Positions 47,125 to 58,468 of a stretch of 58,468 bases of DNA are shown one piece after another. This DNA is from Haplomitrium mnioides (lineage: Eukaryota; Marchantiophyta; Haplomitriopsida; Calobryales): positions 43,962 through 102,429 of the forward strand of contig JBNGIS010037902.1 of NCBI GenBank assembly GCA_049999725.1. Direction: 5' to 3'. Below the pieces are notes generated by a model that saw only the letters and a program-made list of their open reading frames with translations, did no database searches and had not been told where the DNA came from. How positions within the stretch are numbered: position 1 is the stretch's first letter; every line of letters begins with the position of its first letter. Made by a program: the position numbers and the translations under genes.

Positions 47125-50100
47125 TTGTGCGATTTTGACTCTTCACATTTTTGCAGTCACACATGATACACAAATGAAATCCATCAAAGGATTGAACCCC
47201 AGTAATCGAGCACCATTGCTACTACACACTAACTTTTGACTCTTGACGTTTTTGCATTCACACATCACACACACGTGAGATCCATCATAGGATTGAACAT
47301 CAACAACCATGCAAAATTGCTACTACACATTGAATTTTGACTCTTGACGCTTTTGCAGTCACACATCACACACAGATGAGATCCATCAGAGGATTAAACC
47401 CCAGTAAGCATGCACAATTGCAACTACACACTGACTTTTGACTCTTGACATTTTTGCATTCACACATCACACAGATGTGAGATCCATCAAAGGATTGAAC
47501 CCCATTAACCATGCACCATTGCTACTACACATTGACTTTTGACTCTTGATGTTTCTACAATTACACATCACACACAGGTCGGATCCATCAAAGGATTGAA
47601 CCCTAGTAACCATGCAAAATTGCTACTACACACTAACTTTTAACTCTTGACGTTTTTGCAGTCACACATCACATACATGTGAGATCCATCAGAGAAGTGA
47701 ACCCTAGTTACTATGCACGATTGCTACCACACCATGACCTTTGACTCTTGACGTTTTTGCCCTCACACATCACACAATGGTGAGATCCATTAGAGGATTG
47801 AACCCCAGTAACCATGCACAATTGCAACTACACACAAACTTTTCACTCTTGACGTTTTTGCAGTCACACATCACACACGAATGAGATCCATTAGAGGATA
47901 GAACCTTAGTAATCATGAACCAATGCTACTACACACTGACTTATAAATCTTGACATTTTTGCAGTCACACATCACACACATGTGAGATCTATCAAAGGAT
48001 TGAACCTTAGTAACCATGCGCGATTGCTACTACACACTCACTTTTGACTCTTGATATTTTTGCAGTCACACATCACACACAAGTGAGACCTATCAGAGGA
48101 TTGATCACCATCAACCATGCACAATTGTTACTACACACCAACCTTTGACTCTTGACGTTTTTACAGTCACATTTTACACACAGGTGAGATCCATTAGAGG
48201 ATTGAACCCTAGTAACCATGCACGATTTCTACTACACACTAATTTTTTACTCTTGAGGTTTTTGCTGTCACACATTAAACACACGTGAGGTCCATTAGAT
48301 GATTGAACCTTAGTAACCATGCACGATTGCTACTACACACTAACTTTTGATTCTTAACGTTTTTGTCATCACACATCACACACATCTGACATCCATCAGA
48401 GAATTGAACCCCATGAACAATGCATGATTGCTACTACACACTGACTTTTCACTCTTGACATTTTTGAAGTCACAAATCACACACAAGTGAGATCCACCAG
48501 AGGATTGAACCCTAGCAACCATTCACGATTGCTACTACACACTAACTTTTGAGTCTTGACGTTTTTGCAGTCACACATCACACATAGGTGAATTCCTTCA
48601 GAGGATTGAACCCTAGTACCCATGCACGATTTCTACAACACACTCACTTTTGACTCTTGACGTTTTTGCAGTCACACATTATACACAGGTGAGATCTATA
48701 AGAGAATTGAACCCGAATAACCATGCACTATTGCTACTACACACTAACCTTTGATTCTTGAAGTTTTTGCAATCACACATCACACACACGTGAGATCCAT
48801 CAAAGGATTGAACCCCAATGACCATGCATGATTGCTACTACACATTGATTTTTGACTCTTCACAATTTTGGAGTCACACATCACACACACATGAGATCCA
48901 TTAAAGGATTGAATCCCAATAATCATGCATGATTGCTACTACACACTGACTATTGAGTCTTGACATTTTTGCAGTCACACATCACACACAGGTGAGATCC
49001 AACAGAGGATTGAACCCTAGTAACCATGCACGATTGCAACTACACACTGACTGTTTACTTTTGACGATTTTGGAGTCACACATCACACACAGGTTAGATC
49101 CATCAGACGATTGAACCTCGGTTACCATGCACGATTGCTACTACACACTGACTTTTGACTCTTGACGTTTTTGCAATCACACATCACACACAAGTGAGAT
49201 CCATTAAAGGATTGAACCCCAGCAACCATGCACAATTGCTACTACACGCTAACTCTTGGCTTTTGATATTTTTGCAGTCACACATCAAACGCAGGTGAGA
49301 TCCATCAGAGGATTGAACCCTAGTTACCATGCACGATTGCTTCTACACACTAACTTTTGACTCTTCACGTTTTTGCAGTCACATATGACATACATGGGAG
49401 ATCCATCAGAGGATTGAACCTCTGCAACCATGCACGACTCTTACTACACACTGACTTTTGATTCTTGACGTTTTTGCCGTCACACATCACACACACGTGA
49501 GATCTATGAGAGGATTGAACCCCAGTAACCGTGAAAGAATGTTACTACACAATGACATTTGACTCTTGACGTGTTTGCAATCATACTACACACACAGGTG
49601 AGATCCATTAGAGGATTGAACCCTAGTAACCATGCACGATTGCTACTCTACACTGACTTTTGACTCTTGACAATTTTGCAGTCACACATCACACACAGGT
49701 GAGATCCATCAGAGGATTGAACCCCAGTAACCATGCACGATTGCAACTACACACTAAATTTTGACTCTGTTCATTTTCGCAGTCACACATGACACACAGA
49801 ATAGACCCATCAAGGGATTGAACCCCAGTAACCCTGCACGATTGCTACTATATATTGACTTTTGACATTTTCCAGTCACACATCACACACAAGTGAGATC
49901 TATCAGAGGATTGAACCCCAGCAACCATGCACGATTGCTACTACACACTGACTTTTGACTCTTGACATTTCTGCAGTGACACATCACACACAAGAGAGAT
50001 CCATCAGAGGATTGAACCCCAATTACCATGCATGACTACAAGTACACACTGACTTTTGACTCTTGACGTTTTTGTAGTCACACATCACACACGGGTGAGA

Positions 50101-53100
50101 TCCATTAGAGGATTGAACCCCAACAACCATGCACGATTGCTACTACATACTCACTTTTGACTCTTGACGTTTTGCTAGTTACACATCACACACACCTAAG
50201 ATCCATGAGAGGATTTTACCTAAGTCACCATGCATGATTGCTAGTGCATACTCACTTTTGACTCTTGACGTTTTTGCAGTCACACATCATACACAGGCGA
50301 GATCCATCAGAGGATTGAACCCCTGTAACCATGCACCGATGCTACTACACCTTGAATTTTGATTCTTGACGTTTTTGCCATCACACATCACACACAAGTG
50401 AGATCCATCCAAGGATTGAACCCCAACAGCGATGCACGATTGCTACTACACACAAACTTTTGAATCTTGACGTTTTTGAGATCACACATCACACACAGGT
50501 GTGATCCATCAGATGATTGAACCCCAGTAACCATGCACGATTGCTACTACACACTGAATTGTAACTCTTGAGATTTGTGCAGTCACACATGACACACACG
50601 TGAGATCCATTAGAGGATTGAACCCCACTAACCAAGCACGATAGCTACTACACACTCAATTTTGACTCTAGATGTTTTTGCAGTCACACATCACACACAA
50701 ATGAGATCCATCAAAGGAATGAACCTAAGTAACCATCCACGATTGCTACTACACACTCACTGGTGACTCTTGACGTTTTTGGAGTCACACATCAAACACA
50801 GGTGAGATCCATCAGAGGATTGAACGTCACTAACCAAGCACAATTGCTACTACACACTAACTTTTAATTCTTGACGTTTTTGCAGTCACACATGACACAC
50901 AGGTGAGATGCTTCAGAGGATTGAACCCCATTAACCATGCACGATTGCAACTACACACTAACTTTTCACTCTTGATGTTTTTGCAGTCACCATGACACAG
51001 AGATGAGATCTATCAGAGGCTTAAAACCCACTTACAATGCACGATTGCTACTACACACATACTTTTGATTCTTGATGTTTTTGCAGTCACACATCACACA
51101 CACATGAGATCCATCAGAGGACTGAACACCAAAAACCATGCAAGATTGCTAGTACACACTGACTTTTGATTCTTGACGTTTATGCAGTCGCACATCATAC
51201 ACAGATGAGATCCATCAGAGGATTCAACCCCAGTAACCATGCACAATTGCAACTACACACTCACTTTTGACTCCTGACATTTTTGCACTCACACATCACA
51301 CAAAAGTGAGATCCATCAGAGGATTGAACCCCAGCAACCATGCACAATTGCAACTACACACTGACTTTTGACTCTTGACGTTTTTGGAGTCACACATCAC
51401 ACACAGGTGAAATCCTTGAGAGGATTGAACCCTAGTAACCATGCACGATTTCTACTACACACTGACTTTTGACTCTTGACGTTTTTGCAGTCACACATAA
51501 TACACAGGTGAGATCTATCAGAGGATTGAACCCCAGTTACCATGCACGATTGCTACTACATGCTAACTTTTCATTCTTGAAGATTTTGCCGTCGCACATC
51601 ACACACACGTGAGATCCATTAGAGAATTGAACCCGAGGAACCATGCACGATTGCTACTACACACAGACTATTGAGTCTTGACATTTTCACAGTAACACAT
51701 CACACACATGTGAGATCCATCAGAGGATTGAACCCCTCTCTTCATGCACCATTGCAACTACACATTGACTTTTCACTCTTGACGTTTCTGGAGTCACACA
51801 TCACACAGAGGTTAGATCCATTAGACGATTGAACCTCAGTGACCATGCACGATTGCTACTACACAATGACTTTTGACTCTTGACCTTTTTGCACTCACAC
51901 ATCACACAAAAGTGAGATCCATCAAGTGATTGAACCCCAGCAACCATGCACGATTGCTACTACACACTGACTTTTGACTCTTGACGTTTTTGGAGTCACA
52001 CATCACACACAGGTGAAATCCTTCAGAGGATTGAACCCCAGTACCCATGCACGATTTCTATTACACACTAACCTTTGACTCTTGACATTTTTGAAGTCAC
52101 ACATCATACACACGTGAGATCTATCAGAGGATTGAACCCCAGAAACAATGCACGATTGCTACTACACATTGAATTTTGACTCTTGACATTTTTGCAGTCA
52201 CACATCACACACAGGTGAGATCCATCAGAGGATTGAACCCCTGTAACCATGCACGATTGCTACTACACAGTGACTTTTGACTCTTGACGTTTTTGCAGTC
52301 ACACATCACACACAAGTGAGATTCATCAGAGGATTGAACCCCTGAAACCATGCACCATTGCTACTACATACTGAATTTTAACTCTTGACGTTTTTGTAGT
52401 CACACATGACACACAGGTGAGATCCATCATAGGCTTGATCACAAGTAACCATGCACGATTTCTACTACATACTGGCTTTTTACACTTGAGGTTTTTGCAA
52501 TCAAACATCACATACATGTGAGATCAATCAGAGGATTGAACCCCAGTAACCATGCATGATTGCAACCACACACTGAATTTGGACTCTTGACATTTTTGCA
52601 CTCACACATGATACACAGGTGAGATCCATCAGAGGATTGAACCCTAGTAACCATGCACGATTGCTACTACACACTGACTTCTGACTCTTGACGTTTTTTG
52701 CAATCACACATCGCACACAAGTGACATCCATCAGAGGATTGAACCCCAGCATCCATGCACAATTGCTACTAGACACTGACTTGTGACTCTTGACGTTTCT
52801 GCAGTCACACATCAAACATAGGTGGGATCCATCAGAGAATTGAACCCCAGTAACCATGCACGATTGCTACTACACAATGACTTTTGACTCTTCATGTTTT
52901 TGCAGTCACATATGACATACATGGGAGATCCATCAGAGGATTGAACCCCTGTAACCATGCACGATTGCTACTACACACTGTCTTTTAATTCTTGACGTAT
53001 TTGCCGTCACACATTACACACACGTGAGATCTATTAGAGGATTGAACCCCAGTAACCATGCACGATTGCTACTACACACTGACTTTTGACTCTTGACGTG

Positions 53101-55614
53101 TTTGCAGTCATACAACACACACAGGTGAGATCCATTAGAAGATTGAACCCCAGTAACCATGCACGATTGCTACTACACACTAACTTTGTGACTCGTGACG
53201 TTTTTGCAGTCACACATCACATACAGGTGAGATCCATCAGAGGATTGAACCCCAGTAACTATGCACCATTGCTACTATATACTGACTTTTGATTCTTGAC
53301 GTTTTTGCCGTCACACATCACAGACAGGTGAGATCCATCCGAGGATTGAACCCGAGCAACCATGCACGATCGCTACTACACGCTGACTTTTTACTCTTGA
53401 CGTTTTTGCAGTCACACATCACACACAGGTGAGATTTATCATGGGATTGAACCCCAGTAACCATGCACGATTGAAACTACACACTGACTTTTGACTTTTG
53501 ACGTTTTTGCAGTCAAACATCACACACACGTGAGATGCATTCGAGGATTGAACCCCAGTAACAATGCACGAATGCTACTACACATTGACTTTTGACTCTT
53601 GACGTTTTTGCAGTAACACATCACACACAGGTGAGATCCATCAGAGGATTGAACCCAAGCAACCATGCACGATTGCTACTACACACTCACTTTTGACTCT
53701 TGACGGTCTTGCAGTCACACATCAGACACACGTGAGATCCATCCAAGTATTGAACCCTAGTAACCATGCACGTTTGCTGCTACAAAAAGAGTTTTGAATC
53801 TTGACATTTTTGCAGTGGCACATCACACACAGGTGAGATCTATCAGAGGATTGAACCCAGCAACCATGCACGATTTCTACTACACACTGACTTTTGACTC
53901 TTGACGTTTTTGCAGTCACACATCACACACAGGTGAGATCCATCAGAGGATTGAACCACTGTAACCATGCAAGATTGCTATACACACTGACTTTTAATTC
54001 GTGACGTTTTAACTGTCACTCATCACACACAGGTGAGATCTATCAGAGGATTGATCCCCAGTAAGCATGCACGATTGCTACTACATACTGACTTTTGACT
54101 CTTGACGTTTTTGAAGTCACACATCACACACAGGTGAAATCCATCAGAAGATTGAACCCCAGTAACCATGCACCATTTATACTAGACACTGACTTTTGAC
54201 TCTTGTCGTTTTTGCAGTCACCCATCATACACAACTGAGATCCATTAGAGGACTGAACGCGAGTAAGCATGCACGTTTGCTGCTAGAAATAGAGTTTTTG
54301 ACACTTGACGTTTTTGCAGTCACACATCACACACAGGTGAGATCCATTAGTGGATTGAACCCCAGTAACCATGCACGATTTCTACTACACACTGACTTTT
54401 GATTCTTGATGTTTTTGAAGTTACACATCACACACAGGTGAGATCCATCTTAGGATTGAACCCCAGTAACCATGCACGATTTCTACTACACACGACTTTT
54501 GACTCTTGACGTTTTTGCAGTCACACATCACACACAAGTAAGATCCATCAGAGGATTAAACCCCAGCAACCATGCACCATTTATACTAGATACTGACTTT
54601 TAACTCTTGACGTTTTTGCAGTCACACATCACACACAAGTGAGATCCATCAGAGGATTGAACGCGAGTGACCATGCACGTTTGCTGCTAGAGATAGAGTT
54701 TTGACTCTTGACGTTGTTGCAGTCACACATCACACACAGATGAGATCCATCAGAGGATTGAACCCCAGTAACCATGCACAATTTCTACTACACACTGACT
54801 TTTGATTCTTGATGTTTTTGTAGTTATACATCACACACACGTAAGATCCATCAGAGGATTGAACCCCAGTAACCATGCACGATTGCAACTAGACAGTGAC
54901 TTTTGACTCTCGACGTTTTTGCAGTCACACATCACACACAGGTGAGATCCATCAGAGGATTGAACCCCAGTAACCATGCACGATTGCTACTACACACTGA
55001 CTTTTGACTCTTGACGTTTTTGCAGTCACACATCACACACAAGTGAGATCCATCAGAGGATTAAACGCGAGTGACCATGCACGTTTGCTGCTTGAGATAG
55101 AGTTTTGACTCTTGACGTTGTTGCAGTCACACATCACACACAGGTGAGATTCATCAGAGGATTGAACCCCAGTAACCATGCACAATTTCTACTACACACT
55201 GACTTTTGATTCTTGATGTTTTTGTACTTATACATCACACACAGGTGAGATCCATCAGAGGATTGAACCCCAGTAACCATGCACGATTTCAACTACACAC
55301 GACTTTTGACTCTTGACGTTTTTGCAGTCACACATCACACACAGGTGAGATACATCAGAGGATTGAACCCCAGTTACCATGCACGATTGCTACTACACAC
55401 TGACTTTTGACTCTTGACGTTTTTGCAGTCACACATCACACACAGGTGAGATCCATCAGAGGATTGAACCCCAGTTACCATGCACGATTGCTACTACACA
55501 ATAACTTTTGACTCTTGACGTTTTTCCAGTCACATATCACACACAGGTGAGATCCATCAGAGGATTGAACCCCACTAGCCATGCACGATTGCTACTACAC
55601 ACTGATTTTTGACA
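47125..55614. repeat. 101-bp satellite array, about 84 units
   Basis: Nearly the whole interval is head-to-tail copies of one unit. Blocks include TTTTGACTCTTGACGTTTTT, GCAGTCACACATCACACACA, TGAGATCCATCAGAGGATTG and ATGCACGATTGCTACTACAC. Successive GAACCCC sites near the right end are exactly 101 bp apart. Left-hand units are more diverged; units after about 53,000 are more uniform. Because 101 is not a multiple of three, open frames inside it (for example 52857-52528 on the minus strand) arise only where units have indels, and they are not genes. Confidence 0.97.
54150..55610. repeat. 404-bp higher-order repeat (4 x 101) at the right end of the satellite
   Basis: Variant units recur every four units. 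AACGCGAG with GTTTGCTGCT is at 54255, 54659 and 55063. GATTCTTGATG is at 54401, 54804 and 55208. CATGCACCATTTATACTAGA is at 54167 and 54571. Each step is 403-404 bp. This shows recent amplification of a four-unit block. Confidence 0.87.
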
Positions 55615-56586
55615 AGCTTGAGTATTAGTGAACTAAGAAACTAGTTCAATGCCAAAAATTCTTGAGATTACGGACAAAAGTCTCCTCTATAAAATTCTGA
55701 CACTGCAGAGGCAGGATTCATGGAATGGCAAAGATTATGGGAAAAATGGCAATAACTTCACACTGCTGTTAATTCCGGAAACTTTTTATTAAACTCTAGA
55801 ATCCTCCTCCATGCCCAGCATTTGAGAATCTTGCTTGTCTGTAGCTATGACACGGAACATTCAGAGCTGTGTACTAGAATATCTTGGTGTTGTTCCCAAC
55901 TTCGGCAACAGAAGCCCTGCTCACTGCAGCATGGCTGTGACCCAAATGTGTTGCGTTTATGTACAATACCTACCGATAGTCCACAAGAGTTCAATGGTTG
56001 AATGAGAAGTGTTTTAAAGCAACGCATTGGGCGAAAAGTCCGTCGTACATCATCCACGTTTCTGCAATACAATTCAAGTAAAATGCATATAAATTTCCTT
56101 ACTGCAGACACGTCTCGTTGTGCAATGATACCTCTTTTTTATGGCTGATGGTAGTAGGTAGAGAAACTCACTTGCTACGCTCTGTATCTTATGTACACGT
56201 TCTCTGCATTTTCTTCTTCGCTTCATGAAATGTCGTGCACGAAACTAAACAGTTGAGAAAAAATTTCATTAGTCCACTGAACTATGTATTGTACAAGATC
56301 AATCCATTTGCGCTTCTGGCGTTTTAAAATAATGTCTGTCATGATGACCTTGCACACTTACCACTGCTTCGTGTGGGCTGAAATTATGTTCCTAGGAACA
56401 ATGAGATATTGTCGGACCAAATGCATGCATTAAGACGGAGGAAAGGCTGGAGCTTGTTTAATAAACTTATTGATTGATGAGTCACGAAGTCATGAATCGA
56501 ATGACTGTGCAATTCCTACAACGGAATGGGATCAATACTCAAGTGAGAGACATCTTTGGATTGATGACAGACGTGACCAACTGCAG
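55615..56586. other. Satellite right flank and region 3' of the secreted protein gene
   Basis: The array ends near 55614. No domain is seen before the gene that ends at 56587. An open frame of 88 codons at 56111-55845 (minus) overlaps the flank repeat and has no recognised domain. Confidence 0.5.
55965..56140. repeat. Right copy of the sequence flanking the satellite
   Basis: It is in the same orientation as the copy at 46975-47124 and about three-quarters identical by eye. It lies about 350 bp beyond the end of the array. Confidence 0.72.
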
Positions 56587-57051
56587 CTAGCAAAACCTGT
56601 TGTCGACCTTCTGCAGCCGATTCAGGCTGACGTTGTCGTAGCGCAGAGCGCAGCTGCCAAGATGAATGCTTTTGCGCACTGCTTTCTTGGCGCAGTGGCC
56701 TTCCACAGTTCCCTTGGCAAGTTCTACTACTAGGTGAACGCACTTTTGGCAATCCTCCCACGACAAACGCTCGTCGCACTTGACATCTGCATACACTTCC
56801 TGATTATTGGCAATGCCTCTGCCGATATAGAAATATTTGGTGTTATGCCAATCTGGCAATTCCACACACACATGAAGTCCGTCCAGAGCGATTCCCAGAT
56901 TGCTGCCGTAGAAGAAGAAGAATCCGTATTCTTCCTTGGAGCAACGCACGCCCTTGAGAGAGGTATCCAGTTCGAGTGCTTTGGCGAAGGAAGACATCAA
57001 AATGGCCATCGAAGATAGGAGAAGCATGATGAGGATGGTTACCTTGGTCAT
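56587..57051 (-). CDS. Secreted cysteine-rich repeat protein with one Gnk2/DUF26 domain
   Basis: An uninterrupted 154-codon frame, read without introns. Residues 1-25 (MTKVTILIMLLLSSMAILMS then SFAKA) form a hydrophobic signal peptide, so the product should be secreted to the apoplast. Cys residues are at 37, 62, 92, 101, 104, 120, 134 and 154. C92-X8-C101-X2-C104 is the DUF26 hallmark (CDERLSWEDCQKC), followed by C120 and GSC134ALRYDN as in ginkbilobin-2, an antifungal seed protein. The length fits a single-domain family member; there is no second domain or kinase. Of the mannose-contacting residues I recall from ginkbilobin-2, the Asn after the first Cys is Ser here and the late Glu is Asp, so sugar binding may differ. 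A TATA box lies upstream. The whole frame is intact, which stands out in this window. Confidence 0.87.
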   Translation of the reverse strand: MTKVTILIMLLLSSMAILMSSFAKALELDTSLKGVRCSKEEYGFFFFYGSNLGIALDGLHVCVELPDWHNTKYFYIGRGIANNQEVYADVKCDERLSWEDCQKCVHLVVELAKGTVEGHCAKKAVRKSIHLGSCALRYDNVSLNRLQKVDNRFC

Positions 57052-57175
57052 CGCTGTTTAATTTCCGTCTATGAAATCAGTCTTCAAACGAGGGTTGGAG
57101 AATGGGCGTGAGTGCGCACAATGAACAATGATGTTGTTGACATGTGAATTCCACAGAATGCAATGCCCGGGCAGA

Positions 57176-57182
57176 ATTTATA
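57176..57182 (-). promoter_or_regulatory. TATA box of the cysteine-rich protein gene
   Basis: The minus strand reads GCATATAAATTC, about 125 bp before the start codon. This implies transcription starting near 57150 and a 5' leader of about 100 bases. ATGCATA, close to an RY-type seed motif, overlaps its 5' side; the significance of that is uncertain. Confidence 0.65.
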
Positions 57183-57439
57183 TGCATACGTTTCTCCAAA
57201 TGTAGCGCAAAGCCAACAGGGGGCGGTTGGATGAACAAATCTGCACGCATAAGATTCGAGCATGACGGAGAAAATCTCTCAATGGCGATGAAAAGAATTG
57301 TGCGTGTCTCCGAGGACATCCCAAGAAACAAAAACAGGACAAGAGAAGAGTAGACAAGACAATGAACCAGGAAAGAAAGCAGACGCCGCGTGTAGCGCGT
57401 AGATACGTTTAGTTAGCGCATAGGTAAGCTTAGTGACTG
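57183..57439. other. Upstream region of the cysteine-rich protein gene
   Basis: Single-copy-looking sequence between the TATA box and the pyrimidine-rich array. No convincing gene; overlapping short frames lack domains. Confidence 0.5.
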
Positions 57440-57945
57440 AAATAGTGGAAGTAGTATCTTCCCAACTCTACTCTACTCAAAAACTCCCATACTCTTTTAG
57501 ATTACTCTTTCTCCTTTACTAGTTTCTTTCCTAATTCCCAATCATTAATCAACCTCCCTTTACTTTCTTCCTCCTACTACTCATTCATAAATCAACCTCA
57601 CCTCACTATTTACCTACTAATCTTCAATCACTAATCACCTCACTATTTACCTACTAATCTTCAATCACTAATCAACATGAGTCCACTCTTCTTCGTACCA
57701 ATAACTAGTCAATCTCACTTTTCTCTTCCTCTCCCTGATCCCAAATAACTAGTCAATCTTCTTCCCACTAATACCCAATCAGCATTATACCTCACTTCAA
57801 TCTTCTTCCCACTAATCCCCAATCAGCATTATACCTCACTTCAATCTTCGTGTTCATCTCCAATCACTAATCAACCTCACTTCACTCTTTTTCTTACAAA
57901 AACCCTCAAGTCACTCATCAACCTAACTTCCCTCTTCTTCATACT
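57440..57945. repeat. Irregular pyrimidine-rich repeats (37-bp and 44-bp tandem pairs)
   Basis: The sequence is built from variants of CTTCTTCCTACTAATACCCAATCACTAATCAACCTCACTTCA-type units. Clear tandem pairs are CCTCACTATTTACC at 57601 and 57638 (37 bp), and TCTTCTTCCCACTAAT at 57757 and 57801 (44 bp). Confidence 0.8.
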
Positions 57946-58468
57946 AGTAACTAGTCAACCTTACTATTCTTTTCTTCGTGCTAATACCCAATCCGTAATA
58001 AACCTCACTTCAATCTTCCTTTTTATCTCCAATCACAAATCAACCTCACTTCACCTTTCTTCCTACTAATACCCCCCAGTCACTCATCAACCTAGCTTCC
58101 CTCTTCTTCATACGAGTAACTAGTCAACCTTACTATTCTTTTCTTCGTGCTAATACCCAATCCGTAATAAACCTCACTTCAATGTTCCTTTTTATCTCCA
58201 ATCACAAATCAACCTAACTTCACTCTTCTTCCTACTAATTCCCCCAAGTTACTCATCAACCTAGCTTCCCTCTTCTTCATACAAGTAACTAGTCAACCTT
58301 ACTATTCTTTTCTTTGTGCTAATACCCAATGGGTAATGAACCTCACTTCAATCTTCCTTTTTATCTCCAATGACAAATCAACCTCACTTCACCCTTCTTC
58401 CTACTAATACCCCCGAGTCACTCATCAACCTAGCTTCCCTCTTCTTCATACTAGTAACTAGTCAACCT
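57925..58468. repeat. 169-bp higher-order tandem repeat, running off the window
   Basis: CTAGTCAACC recurs at 57951, 58120, 58289 and 58458, each exactly 169 bp apart, with high identity between copies. Each period holds four related subunits of about 35-48 bp, each ending in a version of 'ATCAACCTCACTTC'. The array continues beyond the window's right end. Confidence 0.93.

Noticed and set aside
52528-52857. 109-codon minus-strand frame with repeated Cys motifs
   Set aside because: It is a satellite by-product: a unit carrying an extra T is 102 bp long and happens to keep frame. Neighbouring 101-bp units break it.
47125-55614. CRISPR-like array
   Set aside because: The whole 101-bp unit repeats with no unique spacers, in a plant nuclear context.
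47125-55614. Array of tRNA genes
   Set aside because: Only a B-box-like core is present. No cloverleaf, anticodon arm or properly spaced A box is seen.
56470-57018. Plus-strand open frames of 87 and 94 codons
   Set aside because: They are antisense shadows of the cysteine-rich protein gene and have no domain.

Overview
The window looks like part of a large, repeat-dominated land-plant genome. A gymnosperm is the best guess, a fern or similar lineage the alternative. The basis is one intact-looking intronless gene for a secreted Gnk2/DUF26 cysteine-rich protein, set among old Ty1/copia and Ty3/gypsy LTR retrotransposons, very long AT-rich decayed stretches, and large satellite arrays. Nothing bacterial or organellar was seen. 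Apart from that gene, every recognisable coding stretch is a broken retroelement domain or an old pseudogene.

Layout. 1-710: truncated copia reverse transcriptase (RT), then a ~38-bp minisatellite (711-1400). 2220-6956: a nearly full-length copia element of the same family, with gag, integrase, RT and RNase H in one frame broken by eight stops, then a polypurine tract and 3' LTR. Both copies carry an unusual codon-phased 'GPxVP' repeat insert inside the RT. 7000-10351: a minus-strand gypsy element (family 1). 10352-15680: no recognised gene. 15684-22887: a plus-strand gypsy element with ~2-kb LTRs (family 2). 22888-25096: a second, internally deleted family 1 copy. 25097-41130: AT-rich decay holding a zinc-knuckle/RT relic (minus strand), a solo family 1 LTR, and two fragments of a conserved plant gene family (DUF7869-like).

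42275-46418 is the most interesting part. It begins with a head-to-head inverted repeat of a gag start. Then come gag, two zinc knuckles, two halves of a decayed cytosine-5 DNA methyltransferase (interrupted by a GA microsatellite and an assembly gap), an integrase, and a degenerate PHD-like finger. I read it as a fossil of a methyltransferase-carrying Ty3 retrotransposon that has lost its RT and RNase H.

47125-55614 is a ~8.5-kb satellite of about 84 copies of a 101-bp unit. It has higher-order structure (404-bp and 606-bp periods, and a block duplication 3,527 bp apart) and lies between diverged copies of one flanking sequence. 56587-57051 (minus) is the secreted cysteine-rich gene with a TATA box. 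57440-58468 is a pyrimidine-rich tandem array ending in a 169-bp higher-order repeat built from four ~42-bp subunits.

The parts do not form a pathway. The picture is of retrotransposon insertion, deletion and decay, tandem-repeat growth, and one probable host gene for a secreted antimicrobial-type protein. Domain calls come from reading translations by eye and recalling family motifs; no search was run.
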